The notes under the pieces: model-generated
What the model was told of the DNA's origin: nothing
What the model saw: the letters and a program-made list of their open reading frames with translations, nothing else
Database searches by the model: none
Translations under genes and position numbers: made by a program
Shown: positions 46,839-55,951 of the stretch, in pieces
Layout: every line of letters begins with the position of its first letter
How positions within the stretch are numbered: the stretch's first letter is position 1
Source of the DNA: Deltaproteobacteria bacterium
Lineage (GTDB): Bacteria > Myxococcota_A > Polyangia > Polyangiales > Ga0077539
Direction: 5' to 3'
Assembly: GCA_030694465.1 (NCBI GenBank)
Contig: JAUXYJ010000099.1
Location: 1 to 64,000 of the forward strand
DNA: 64,000 nt

Positions 46839-47864
46839 TCACCACGCCCCGTCGATGTTCTTGATGAAATCGTACGGGTGACCGAGGTCCGGGGCGCTCA
46901 CCGCGTCCAAGCGCGCCAACGCTTCCGGCGGTAGATCCAGCTCCGCTGCGCCGAGGTTGTCGTCGAGCTGCGCGACGTTGCGCGCACCAAAAATCACCGA
47001 CGAGACCGCGGGCCGAGACAGCAGCCACGCGAGGGCGACTTGGCTCGGGCTCTTCGAGAGCTCGCGCGCGACCGCGCAGAGCGCCTCGACGATGACCCAG
47101 TTGCGATCGGTGTCGAACGTCTTGTAGCGCTCCTTCCACTGCGCAAGCCGGCTCCCGTCGGGCGGGGCCTGCCCGCGCTGGTACTTGCCGCTCAACAGTC
47201 CCGCGGCGAGCGGTGACCACGGCAAGATCCCGAGCCCGAACTTTGCGCACAGCGGGACGTGCTCGCGCTCAAGCGCGCGGGTCGCGAGGCTGTACTGCGC
47301 TTGGAGCGTGACAAAGCGATCGAGGCTCCGCTTGTCCGAGACCCAAAGCGATTCCATCAAGCGATACGCTGCGTAGTTGGACGCGCCGAAGTACACGATC
47401 TTGCCTGCGCGCGCGGCGTCGTCGAGCGCACGGATGAGCTCTTCTTCTGGCGTCCGAAGGTCTTGCATGTGGATCTGGTAGAGGTCGATGCGGTCGGTCC
47501 CGAGTCGCTTCAAGCTCGCGTCGATGGCGCGCGTGATGCGCATGCGCGACGCGCCGGTCCCGTTGGGGCCAGCGTTCATCCGAAAGCGGCCCTTCGTTGC
47601 CACCACCACGCGATCGCGGTTCTTGCGCTCGGCCATCCACGCGCCAAAGACCCTCTCCGAGAGCCCGTCTTGCCCGTACACGTCCGCGGTGTCGACGAAG
47701 TTGATCCCCGCTTCGATCGCGCGGTCCAAGACCGCGTAGCTCTCGCGCTCGTCCGAGCCGACCTTGTGCATAAACGACTTCTCGTCGGCCTCGCCAAAGG
47801 TCATCGCGCCGAGGCAGAGCGTCGAGACTTGTGTGCCTGTGGTTCCCAGCTGTCGGTATCTCAT
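46839..47864 (-). CDS. Aldo/keto reductase
   Basis: 341 aa from ATG 47864. Clear family features: L-C-L-G-A-M-T-F-G, the catalytic D-T-A-D-V-Y (Asp/Tyr), T-K-G-R-F (Lys), I-D-L-Y-Q-I-H-M-Q (His), and the NADPH-binding W-S-P-L-A-A-G-L-L-S-G-K-Y and I-F-G-A-R-N-V-A-Q-L-D-D-N. Reduces carbonyls with NADPH; substrate unknown. A paralogue lies at 62498-63526. Confidence 0.9.
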   Translation of the reverse strand: MRYRQLGTTGTQVSTLCLGAMTFGEADEKSFMHKVGSDERESYAVLDRAIEAGINFVDTADVYGQDGLSERVFGAWMAERKNRDRVVVATKGRFRMNAGPNGTGASRMRITRAIDASLKRLGTDRIDLYQIHMQDLRTPEEELIRALDDAARAGKIVYFGASNYAAYRLMESLWVSDKRSLDRFVTLQAQYSLATRALEREHVPLCAKFGLGILPWSPLAAGLLSGKYQRGQAPPDGSRLAQWKERYKTFDTDRNWVIVEALCAVARELSKSPSQVALAWLLSRPAVSSVIFGARNVAQLDDNLGAAELDLPPEALARLDAVSAPDLGHPYDFIKNIDGAW

Positions 47865-47966
47865 CGGTCGCCAACAGTACGCGTGTCGGCTCCGGTCGTG
47901 CCTGCGTTTTCGCCGCACGCCTCGCCGCTCCCTGTGAAAACCCTGCACCGTGTGCAGCCCCTGCAG

Positions 47967-48050
47967 GGGTGTGATTGCGAAGCGTGCGACCGCGCAGCGC
48001 GGGTGGGGGCCGCGCTGCGCGGTCGCTGCGCACAATCTGCGATCACACCC
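47967..48050. repeat. 84-bp near-palindromic element, copy 2
   Basis: Same length and almost the same sequence as 6404-6487 (GGGTGTGATTGCGAAGCGTG ... CTGCGATCACACCC). It lies between the divergent genes starting at 47864 and 48078. It is flanked by CTGCAG on both sides, extending the inverted symmetry. Confidence 0.75.
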
Positions 48051-48077
48051 TCCTGCAGTGCTAGGTTCGGTGCCCCT

Positions 48078-48803
48078 ATGCGCGCAACGCTGCTGAGTTT
48101 GCTCTTGTTGCCTATGTTGGCGTGCACCCGCGGCTCCGAGCGACGCGCGCCGGTCCCGCCGCTCCGCGCGAGGACGGAGGCAGTACGGACACCGCCCGCG
48201 CCGCAGCCGTTGCTCACCGGCGAGACACCGACACAAGAAATCATCGAGCGCATCGAAGAGACCTCAGAGTTCGCGGGCAACGAGGCAGGGCTCACGCAGC
48301 TCGTGTCCGCGCTGTTCGCGGCGATTCGCGCGGAGGACAGCGCTCGCATCGAGTCATTGCTCGGCCCCGTTCGCGCGCGTCGCTCGCCCTTGCTCCTCGC
48401 GATGACCTTCGAGGGCGGCCGCACGCTCGTCCCGTACCTCGTAGGCCCCAACGCGACAGCGAACAGCGAGCTGCGCGTGATCGCCCGCCGATGGACTGCC
48501 GCAGCGTCCTTTGCAGTCACCGCTGCGACCGGCGCAGAGATCGCGCGCGGAGAGCGCGCAGGCGCCTACGACCCCGCGATGCGACGGATCAGCGCGTGGC
48601 TGCGCGAAGGCGTTCGGTTTTATCGGCTGACCCTCCGAGGAGCCGATGGACAGGTCACGTACTCAGACCCGTGGGTCTACGCCGGAGGGCGATGGATGTT
48701 CTTGCGCGAGCCGTGGCGGTTCGCGCCGGAGTCTCCCGATCGCACCACGGTCATCCCGACGCCCACGGCCGCGTCACGGATTCCGCCGAGGAGCGCACGA
48801 TGA
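48078..48803 (+). CDS. Lipoprotein of unknown function
   Basis: 241 aa from ATG 48078. Signal peptide with lipobox M-L-A-C. The body has T-Q-E-I-I-E-R-I-E-E, helices, and a beta part V-R-F-Y-R-L-T-L-R, Y-S-D-P-W-V-Y-A-G-G-R-W-M-F-L-R. No family recognised. Its stop overlaps the start of the following sialidase-like gene (ATGA), so the two are co-expressed. Confidence 0.65.
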   Translation: MRATLLSLLLLPMLACTRGSERRAPVPPLRARTEAVRTPPAPQPLLTGETPTQEIIERIEETSEFAGNEAGLTQLVSALFAAIRAEDSARIESLLGPVRARRSPLLLAMTFEGGRTLVPYLVGPNATANSELRVIARRWTAAASFAVTAATGAEIARGERAGAYDPAMRRISAWLREGVRFYRLTLRGADGQVTYSDPWVYAGGRWMFLREPWRFAPESPDRTTVIPTPTAASRIPPRSAR

Positions 48804-50734
48804 ATCGCACGATGAATCGCTTGGTGATCGCCTCGTCTTTGCTCGCGGCGCTCGTGGGGTGCTCGCAGCCCAACAGCACCGCGGACGTGCCCGATGTGAC
48901 CGTCGACGCCACCGCCGCAGACGGCACGCCAAACGTTGCGACGGACGTTGCGACGGACTCACCGACCCCGAGCGGGATCGGCCGCGCGTGCGAGGGCTCG
49001 ACGCAGGTGGAGCAGGGCGACTGCGAAGAAGGACAGATCTGCCTCCCGCGAGAGTTCGGGTTTCCCGAGGGGTACTGCACTTCGGATTGCCGCGGGATGC
49101 GCTGCCCGTCGGGGTCGACCTGCGTGCCGCTCGGAGGGCAATTCAGCGCGTGTTTGCTCAACTGCAACGTCCCGTCGGACTGTCGCGTGTCCGAGGGCTA
49201 CCGCTGTGAAGCCTCACGCAGCGGCCGACGCGTGTGCACCCCGACCGACGGGCCAACAGGCAACCGTGACGGCGCGGCGTGCTTCACCACGACGGCCGGT
49301 CCACACCAGCTGCCGGCGCTCGCCCGCAGGACCTTCGCCGAGCCCAACGTGTCGGTGTCGCGCGAGCGGTCGGACACCATGATTCAAGCCGAGGGCAACG
49401 TCGCAGTGAGCCCGACGACGGGCGCCGTCGCCGTGAGCTACATCGCCGTCGGCCGCGGCGAGGCGTTTATGGGCGTGAGCGCGCGCCTCGCGGACGGGAC
49501 CGTGCACCAGACCGGGACCGTCCGAGATCCGGAGCTTCAGACGACGAGCGACCCGGTGTTGGCCTACATGCCTGACGGTCAGATGCTCATGGTGTTCTTG
49601 GGCTACAACGTCAACGCCCAAGGGCAGCCGACGGGCATGCGCATCCGGCTCACTTCGAGCGCAGACGACGGTCGCATGTGGGAGCCAGCGCGCGCGATCG
49701 AGCCGTTGAATTTTTGTGCGGGCGGCTGCGACAAGCCGTGGATCGTGATCGGACCGACGCCTCGCGCCGTGCTCGAGGCGGACGCCGGCGTACCCGTGGT
49801 GGACTCGGGAGTGCCCGTGATCGACGCCGGGGACATCGACGGCGAAAACAGCGACGGAGGTGAGCCCGACGGGACCGTCGCGGACGCCGCGGTGACCGAT
49901 GCAGGAGCGCCCGACAGCGGCGTGAGCGCAGGCTCAGGCGTCTCGATCTACGTTGGCTTCATGGCGCAGTCCAATCGCGGACAGACCGTCACGCTGTACG
50001 TGGTTCGATCGGATGACGGAGGCCGAACGTTCACCGCGCCGCTTCGCTTCGCGACCTCGGGCGGCACGATCGCGCCCAACTTGCTGACGCCCGCGGTGAG
50101 CGCCGACGGGACGCTGCACGTCGTGTACGCAGGGCTCTTCGCGGCGGGCGGCTCGACCACGCGCTTTGGCGACCCTCGCAGCCGCGTGTTCTATCGAAAC
50201 TCGATGGACGGAGGCGCGACGTGGTCCACGGTCACGATCGCGTCGCGATCGACGGACAGCCCGGTGTACGGACAGCCCGTGGTGGTAGCGGACGGCTCCC
50301 GTGTTCACGTGGCGTTTGTCTCTGGAACGGTCTCGGGGGCCTGGGACGTCGTCCTGGCGACCAGCGGCGATCTCGGGATGACCTGGGCGCATCGCAAGAT
50401 CAACGACGAGCCCGAGCCCTGCGCGTCCCACGCGTTTCCGTGGATCGTCGCGGACCCTGCGCGAAGCCGCGTGCACGCGCTGTGGCTCGAGAACCGCTTC
50501 GGCGATGGCGCAGCGGCGTACGCGTCGTGTCCGTCGGACCCCACCATGCCCTGCGCGCGCAACGAGCGCGTGGACGACGGCTCGTTTACCTTCGAGACCT
50601 CCCGTGAGCCCGGCCGCTGGCACGGCGACTACCAAGGACTCGCCCTCGCGCCCGATGGTGCGCTGTGGGCCACGTGGAGTGACACACGCACAGGCTCACC
50701 CGCGATGTATCTGTCTCGCGGCCTTGTTCGCTGA
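48800..50734 (+). CDS. Sialidase-like (BNR repeat) lipoprotein
   Basis: 644 aa. Signal peptide with lipobox L-V-G-C. Residues ~55-150 are a cysteine-rich module (C-E-E-G-Q-I-C-L, C-T-S-D-C-R-G-M-R-C, C-N-V-P-S-D-C). The body has Asp-box-like BNR elements, R-S-D-D-G-G-R-T-F and S-M-D-G-G-A-T-W-S (S-x-D-x-G-x-T-W), plus S-G-D-L-G-M-T-W, forming a six-bladed propeller as in exo-sialidases. An Asp-rich linker (~330-375) interrupts it. No catalytic arginine triad can be fixed, so enzymatic activity is uncertain. Surface-exposed. Confidence 0.7.
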   Translation: MNRTMNRLVIASSLLAALVGCSQPNSTADVPDVTVDATAADGTPNVATDVATDSPTPSGIGRACEGSTQVEQGDCEEGQICLPREFGFPEGYCTSDCRGMRCPSGSTCVPLGGQFSACLLNCNVPSDCRVSEGYRCEASRSGRRVCTPTDGPTGNRDGAACFTTTAGPHQLPALARRTFAEPNVSVSRERSDTMIQAEGNVAVSPTTGAVAVSYIAVGRGEAFMGVSARLADGTVHQTGTVRDPELQTTSDPVLAYMPDGQMLMVFLGYNVNAQGQPTGMRIRLTSSADDGRMWEPARAIEPLNFCAGGCDKPWIVIGPTPRAVLEADAGVPVVDSGVPVIDAGDIDGENSDGGEPDGTVADAAVTDAGAPDSGVSAGSGVSIYVGFMAQSNRGQTVTLYVVRSDDGGRTFTAPLRFATSGGTIAPNLLTPAVSADGTLHVVYAGLFAAGGSTTRFGDPRSRVFYRNSMDGGATWSTVTIASRSTDSPVYGQPVVVADGSRVHVAFVSGTVSGAWDVVLATSGDLGMTWAHRKINDEPEPCASHAFPWIVADPARSRVHALWLENRFGDGAAAYASCPSDPTMPCARNERVDDGSFTFETSREPGRWHGDYQGLALAPDGALWATWSDTRTGSPAMYLSRGLVR

Positions 50735-50806
50735 TCGCACCAGCGCACTCGCGTCGAAGCGCGCAGCGCCGGCGCGTCCGCTGAGGTCCATGGACTGTGG
50801 AGCAGG

Positions 50807-52291
50807 TCACGCGATCGACGAGGGAGCCCACGCGTCGACGCGAAGCAGCGCCGGTCCAAACGCCGCGGGCTTGAGCACGCTTCGTCCGAGCAGCGCCCGT
50901 GCGCACTCTTGGACGCCCTCGGTGACCGCGGGGTGCGGGTGCACGCACGCGTCGATGTCGTCGAGGGTCCCGCCCTTCTCGATCAAGAACGCGATGCCTT
51001 GAATGGTGGTGGCTGCTTGCGGGCCAACGACGCGCATTCCGAGGATTTTGGCTGGCGAATCACAGGACACCAAGATCTTCACGAAGCCGTCGGTCGCGCG
51101 CATCGCGACGGTCCGCGGGACCAGTCGATTGCCCACGACGCTGACGCGGTACGGGATCTTGCGCTTGCGCGCCTCTTGCTCGTTGAGGCCGATCGCGGCG
51201 ACCTCGGGCGCGAGAAAGTAGATCGCCGACAGCGCGTCGTAGCGAATCGCGTGCGTGGGCGCCGCGAACATGCGCTCGACCGCGTGCCGGGCCTCGAGCT
51301 CGGCGACGTTGACCAGCGCCACGTCGGCGGTGACGTCCCCGGCCCCATGAATGTGTGGGACTGAGCTCTGCGTCACGTCGACCACCATGGCCCCGTTCTT
51401 GTCGAGCTGGACGCCGATCGCTTCCAAGCCCAGCGCGCGGGTGTTGGGGACGCGACCGATGGACACGAGCGCGTGCTCGACGTCGATGGGCTCGCACTCG
51501 CGCCCCGCGCGGTCACAGACGACGTAGCGCACGTGGTCGTCGACGACGGCGAGAGACTGAAGACTTGATTCTCGGTGGATGCGAATGCCCATGCGCTCGA
51601 AGTTGCGCGAGACGGCGTCGGCGACGTCTTCGTCTTCGAAGGGCAGGATTCTGGGCTGTCGATCGATGATGTTGACCTGCGTTTGGCCGAAGTTTGCGAA
51701 GATCGTCGCGTACTCGCAGCCCACGACACCAGCGCCCACGATCACCATGCTCTTGGGAAAGTGCGCGACCTGCTCGATGTGGTCGCTGGTCACCACGCGC
51801 GCCCCGTCGATCACCACCCCTTGCGGAACGCGCGGCACCGAGCCCGTCGCCACCAAGAAGAAGTCCGCGTCGATCGTCGCGAGCGTCCCGTCCGAGCGCT
51901 TCACTTCTACGCTGTGCGGCGTGAGAAATCGCGCGGTGCCAGAGATCTTCGTGACCGAGGCGCCGGTCTCTGTCGGACGCCCGAGAAACGCGAGCTGCTG
52001 CTCGAGGTCCGAGAGTCGCTCGGCGAGGGCCTCGCGCACCACGGCGATGACGTCGTCGTACGTCGCCGTGACCTGGCTTGCACGGTAGCCGCGGTCCGTC
52101 CGCCGCGCGCGCGCGAAGTCATTGGAGAGGTGCCACAGGGTCTTCGAAGACAGGGCGCCGTTGCTCAGTCCGCGTCCACCGAGGGTGTCACGCTCGATGA
52201 GCACCGCCCGCTTGCCAAGGTCCCAGGCACGGCTCACTGCGGCGAGCCCCGCGGGGCCTCCGCCGATTACACAGAGGTCGAATCGCTGCAC
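50807..52291 (-). CDS. Pyridine nucleotide transhydrogenase-like flavoprotein without redox cysteines
   Basis: 494 aa. FAD-binding G-G-G-P-A-G-L-A-A-V at the N-terminus, NAD(P)-binding V-I-V-G-A-G-V-V-G-C-E-Y, the second FAD site I-H-G-A-G-D-V-T-A-D, and a C-terminal dimerisation domain with H-P-H-P-A-V-T-E. This is the disulfide-reductase family layout. The redox-active pair C-x4-C is replaced: the site reads G-G-R-G-L-S-N-G-A-L-S-S-K, with no cysteine. That resembles soluble transhydrogenases, which also lack the disulfide. Transfers hydride between NADH and NADP+ or a related acceptor. Confidence 0.82.
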   Translation of the reverse strand: MQRFDLCVIGGGPAGLAAVSRAWDLGKRAVLIERDTLGGRGLSNGALSSKTLWHLSNDFARARRTDRGYRASQVTATYDDVIAVVREALAERLSDLEQQLAFLGRPTETGASVTKISGTARFLTPHSVEVKRSDGTLATIDADFFLVATGSVPRVPQGVVIDGARVVTSDHIEQVAHFPKSMVIVGAGVVGCEYATIFANFGQTQVNIIDRQPRILPFEDEDVADAVSRNFERMGIRIHRESSLQSLAVVDDHVRYVVCDRAGRECEPIDVEHALVSIGRVPNTRALGLEAIGVQLDKNGAMVVDVTQSSVPHIHGAGDVTADVALVNVAELEARHAVERMFAAPTHAIRYDALSAIYFLAPEVAAIGLNEQEARKRKIPYRVSVVGNRLVPRTVAMRATDGFVKILVSCDSPAKILGMRVVGPQAATTIQGIAFLIEKGGTLDDIDACVHPHPAVTEGVQECARALLGRSVLKPAAFGPALLRVDAWAPSSIA

Positions 52292-52439
52292 GTTTCACGC
52301 TCCGTCACAGGGGGGGTCCGAGACGGACCGGGCGAGAGCGTAACAGAGCCGGCGCGTGCCTTGAGTCATTTGCGGCGCGGTCTGGGACGGCGCTCACAAC
52401 GGGCAGCGCGCGGCGTCGGGCGCTGCTCTCGGCGCCCGC

Positions 52440-52860
52440 GTGAGAGCCCTCGAGCTCGGCGAAATAGCGCTTGCGAAAGTGCAGCGTCGGAGCATCCGTG
52501 CGAACGGATTGTTCGTCGGTCGCCATGGGAATCTTCGATGGAAACGACGACTCGACCACGAGCTTGTCTTCGCTCGCGATCTTCTTGTTCGCGAGGTTGA
52601 AGGCCCTGGTCCCACAAGGGCGACGTGAGCGTGTTGCGGGCCATCGCGAGGAGCATGCGCGTGCGACGCTCGTCGATGGGGATGCACGCGACCATCATGG
52701 ATCATGAGTCGCTTCTCGGTCCCCCGATGTTGAGGTTCATCTGGTTGGGCCAGCGGAGATACACGTGTCGAAGTCGACCGTGGTTTCGATCACTTCGAAC
52801 ACAGCGCGATCGCTGCGCAGCCAGAGGCCCTGCGTGGGCCCTCTCCCTTGCTCACCGCGG
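52440..52860 (-). pseudogene. C-terminal remnant of a Rieske-type oxygenase
   Basis: One frame reads D-E-R-R-T-R-M-L-L-A-M-A-R-N and ends S-P-L-W-D. The next reads L-A-N-K-K-I-A-S-E-D-K-L-V-V-E-S, then E-Q-S-V-R-T-D-A-P-T-L-H-F-R-K-R-Y. These match the C-terminal half of PobA/vanillate-demethylase-type Rieske oxygenases (E-D-K-x-V-V-E-S, S-V-R-T-D-x-P-T-L-x-F-R-K). The frame shift near 52610, and stops upstream, show it is decayed. The Rieske domain is not found. Confidence 0.5.
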
Positions 52861-53022
52861 CGCGCGCTAGGCGCACCGTGGGCAGAACGCGCGGATTCAC
52901 AGCCTTCGGTTACGAGCGCTGCGCCACCACGTTGCCCCTGTGCTGGGTCTCCGCAGCATCGTGACACGCGCGACCCGACGAAGCCTCATGTGGCCGCGCG
53001 ATCGACGAGGTACGCTTGCAGA

Positions 53023-54513
53023 ATGCTGTTCTTTCGCGCAGTTGCGCTTCTCGCATTCGCATCGACATGGATCGGCTGCGCTAGCGCGCCGACGACGGAC
53101 GATGTCCCCGGTGTCGATGCGATCGACGCCGCGTCTACGGACGCTGCATCCATCGACGCGGTGTCCGAGCCAACGGGCGCCGATGTCGTCGCGGACGCAT
53201 CGCGCACCGACGCGCTCGGGGATCGCGGGATTGCGGACGACGCGCCGTCGACAGCGCCCTCTGTGCGGCGCACGTACGCGGCGACCGAGGAGGTCTTTCT
53301 CAATCCCGAGCGAGGGTTCTATCGCTCGGTCGAGCTCACGACGACGACGAACCTGTCGTCGATTCGAACGGCGGGATACACGCTCGTGCACAGCTACGTG
53401 CGCTTGGATTCGGTGCGCGATCGTCCGATCACACAAGCGGTCCTCGACGCGATGGTGCGCGGGTTCGGCGTGGCTCGCGCGGCCGGAGTCAAGATCATCC
53501 TCCGGTTTGCCTACAACTTCGGCCCGTATCCAGACTCGGAGCCAGACGCTTCGCGCGCGCAGATCCTGGCGCACATCGCCCAGCTGCGACCGTTTCTTCG
53601 CGAGCACGCGGATGTGATCGCCCTGGTGCAAGCGGGGTTCATCGGCGCGTGGGGCGAGTGGCACACGTCGACCAACAATCTGCTCGCGAACCCTGCGGAT
53701 CGAAGGACGATCCTTGAGGCGCTGCTCGACGCGCTGCCAGCGGAGCGAGCGGTGCAGCTTCGCTACCCGCGGCACAAGTTCGAGATGTACGGTGAAGCCC
53801 TCGCCAGCGGCGCCGCGTTTCGAGCGACGTACGCTGCTCGCACGGGCCATCACAACGACTGCTTTCTCTCGAGCGACACAGACGTTGGGACGTACCCAAC
53901 GGGCCAGATGGAACGTTGGCGAACGTACCTCGCACAGGACAATCTCTTTGTGCCAATGGGCGGCGAGACCTGTGCGGTGTTTCCTGCTCGTACGGACTGT
54001 GCGACCGCAGTGGCAGAGATGGAGCGACTTCGCTTCACGTACATCAACAACGACTACGAATCCACGGTGGTAAATCGCTGGTCGATGCAGGGCTGTCGTA
54101 CGGCGATGGAGCGGCGATTGGGCTACCGACTGGGGCTCGTCGAGGCGTCGTTTCCCGAGCGCGCCAACGCAGGCGACGCGTTCGAGTTCTCGATTTCACT
54201 GAGAAACGACGGCTATGCGGCGCCCATCAACCCGCGCGTTTCCTATGTGGTCTTCGACGGCAACGGTCGTCGCGAGGTCGTCGCGATCGAAGGGCTAGAG
54301 GTTCGCTCGCTGCTGCCCGCGCTGCCCCACACGATCACGCGCACCCTTCGCGTGCCCTCGTTGCCAGCTGGCAGCTACGATGTCTTCTTCTGGCTTCCTG
54401 ACGCGTCGCCGCGGCTTCGCGATCGGACCGAGTACGCGATCCGCCTCGCAGCGACAGGAGTGTGGGACGCATCGAAGGGCATGAACCGGCTGGGCACCCT
54501 CGCCATCCGATAG
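53023..54513 (+). CDS. DUF4874/DUF4832 lipoprotein (glycoside-hydrolase-like)
   Basis: 496 aa from ATG 53023. Signal peptide ending W-I-G-C-A and Asp/Ala-rich linker. The DUF4874 barrel starts L-N-P-E-R-G-F-Y-R-S and contains G-V-K-I-I-L-R-F-A-Y-N-F and V-Q-A-G-F-I-G-A-W-G-E-W-H, a likely catalytic-site strand with E at its end. The DUF4832 part follows with H-N-D-C-F-L-S-S-D-T-D-V-G-T-Y and Y-I-N-N-D-Y. A C-terminal Ig-like domain ends L-P-A-G-S-Y-D-V-F-F-W-L-P-D. Probably a surface polysaccharide-acting enzyme. Confidence 0.8.
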   Translation: MLFFRAVALLAFASTWIGCASAPTTDDVPGVDAIDAASTDAASIDAVSEPTGADVVADASRTDALGDRGIADDAPSTAPSVRRTYAATEEVFLNPERGFYRSVELTTTTNLSSIRTAGYTLVHSYVRLDSVRDRPITQAVLDAMVRGFGVARAAGVKIILRFAYNFGPYPDSEPDASRAQILAHIAQLRPFLREHADVIALVQAGFIGAWGEWHTSTNNLLANPADRRTILEALLDALPAERAVQLRYPRHKFEMYGEALASGAAFRATYAARTGHHNDCFLSSDTDVGTYPTGQMERWRTYLAQDNLFVPMGGETCAVFPARTDCATAVAEMERLRFTYINNDYESTVVNRWSMQGCRTAMERRLGYRLGLVEASFPERANAGDAFEFSISLRNDGYAAPINPRVSYVVFDGNGRREVVAIEGLEVRSLLPALPHTITRTLRVPSLPAGSYDVFFWLPDASPRLRDRTEYAIRLAATGVWDASKGMNRLGTLAIR

Positions 54514-54893
54514 CGCAGCCAGAGAAAACAGCGCGAGATCCTCGTGCCTCGTCTCGCCGTGAAGAGCACACCGTTCGTGTCAGTGATGAACGTCTCCGAA
54601 CGCGTCGGTCAAGCGCTCTTCGCGCGATCACGGCGGAGCTGCGCATCGACGGCATTGGGTTCGGCACGGATACAGAATCCCCGCGATTCGGTTTGCTTCG
54701 GTCCGTGTTCAGGTCCGCGCGATTGACGGTGCTTACCGATCAATTTGAATGGGTACCCGGCTCAAGCCTCGCTGCCTGGTGGCGTACGTTGTCTGCGGGT
54801 TAGACCTAGAATGCGGTGATATGTCAGGCATTTAGCCTGCATTGGGGAGCCTGGACAAAATCTGCGTGGGTGATTGTCACGCCGTCAGATATG
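54514..54893. other. Intergenic stretch before the sigma-54 promoter
   Basis: No gene-like frame. GC content falls toward the right half (54720-54900), as expected for a regulatory region. Enhancer sites for a sigma-54 activator would be expected here, but I cannot name one. Confidence 0.4.
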
Positions 54894-54909
54894 TGGCACT
54901 ATTCTTGCA
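54894..54909 (+). promoter_or_regulatory. Sigma-54 promoter, -24/-12 consensus
   Basis: TGGCAC (54894-54899), TATTC, TTGCA (54905-54909) matches TGGCAC-N5-TTGCW with the GG-N10-GC spacing. It lies about 74 bp before the ATG of the barrel gene, on the coding strand. Sigma-54 promoters need an AAA+ activator, a class abundant in myxobacteria. Confidence 0.65.
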
Positions 54910-54982
54910 ATCCCGTCTCTTCGCGCCGCGCCCGCAGTGACCGGCTCGACCGCTCACGTTCACTCGAAAGAAACACGACTTC

Positions 54983-55525
54983 ATGAAACAACTTATTTTG
55001 GCAACGACCACCATGCTCGCTCTCACCGCTGTTGGCGGGGATGTTTTGGCGCAGGGAGTCCTCGATCAAAACACTCGTGGCTCGGCCGTGGCCCTCCACT
55101 TGGGCGGGGGATATGGCTCCTATTTGGGTGCCGGACAGGGTGACATTGAGCTGCAGCTTCACTTTGGTCGAAGCTATGCGGGTCCCGGGATCGCGGTTGG
55201 GTTGTCATTGCCGATCGCCAATGGGCTTGGGATCGGAGTCGAAGGCCGATTTGTGTACGACATTCAACTGATCCCCGGAAAAGCCTTCTTCATCACTCCC
55301 TACGTCGGCGCGATCGTTGGATTTTGGAATTGGCACGACGGCAGAGGATCTTCCGCCGGCTACCTTTGGCTCGGACCGCAGTTTGGGCTGGACCTCAATT
55401 TTGTGCTGTTCGATCGACTGCTTCTTGGAGTGCGCCCTATCGGCGTGACGATCCCGGTGTTTTTCGGTGGTCCCGGAGTCCACTGGTCCTATCACAGCGC
55501 GCTGACCATCGGCATCACCTTTTGA
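54983..55525 (+). CDS. Outer-membrane beta-barrel protein
   Basis: 180 aa. Signal peptide with cleavage near V-L-A-Q. Mature part alternates hydrophobic and polar residues in barrel-like strands (A-L-H-L-G-G-G-Y-G, D-I-E-L-Q-L-H-F, A-V-G-L-S-L-P-I, L-T-I-G-I-T-F) and ends in F, the usual last residue of outer-membrane barrels. An eight-strand size is likely. Driven by the upstream sigma-54 site. Role unknown. Confidence 0.7.
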   Translation: MKQLILATTTMLALTAVGGDVLAQGVLDQNTRGSAVALHLGGGYGSYLGAGQGDIELQLHFGRSYAGPGIAVGLSLPIANGLGIGVEGRFVYDIQLIPGKAFFITPYVGAIVGFWNWHDGRGSSAGYLWLGPQFGLDLNFVLFDRLLLGVRPIGVTIPVFFGGPGVHWSYHSALTIGITF

Positions 55526-55951
55526 CGGTATTGGCTGAGCGGGATTGCTCGAATGTGTGCAAATTTACAGCACATCCGAATGCAGTGATTCACGATCCAT
55601 TGAGCCGTTGATGTCTGAGACCGCCGCTGTGGCGCTGATTTCAGAAGAGCGCGCGTTGGTCACCCACGCGAAGCTCGGGTGGTCGCTAACTCAGGATCAC
55701 CCGTGAAAACACCGGTAGATCATATCGGCGGGGCGCGGCCCAAAGAGCGGCCCGCCCGAGCACCCTCGCGTCGAGCTCGATCTTCAGTCCGCGCAGCCTG
55801 AGCGCGAGCGAGCGAGCGCTTCATCGCGTACGTCTAGGGCTGACGATCCGCTGCCTGCCACCGCACGCGGTCCCCCAAAGGGACGAATCGGCGCGGTGAC
55901 GCGACGCGTCCCTTTACGGCGAGCCATGGACGACACAGTGAGTGCGCCGCT
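55526..55951. other. Intergenic region with a dispersed-repeat copy
   Basis: Holds the repeat copy at 55688-55765 and otherwise no gene-like frame. The first part is AT-rich. A minus-strand frame through 55784-56482 is a shadow of the kinase-like gene. Confidence 0.4.
55688..55765 (+). repeat. Dispersed repeat copy (GGCCCAAAGAGCGG subfamily)
   Basis: Reads AACTCAGGATCACCCGTGAA, then AACACCGGTAGATC, then CGCGGCCCAAAGAGCGGCCC. Same organisation as the copy at 44627. Confidence 0.75.
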
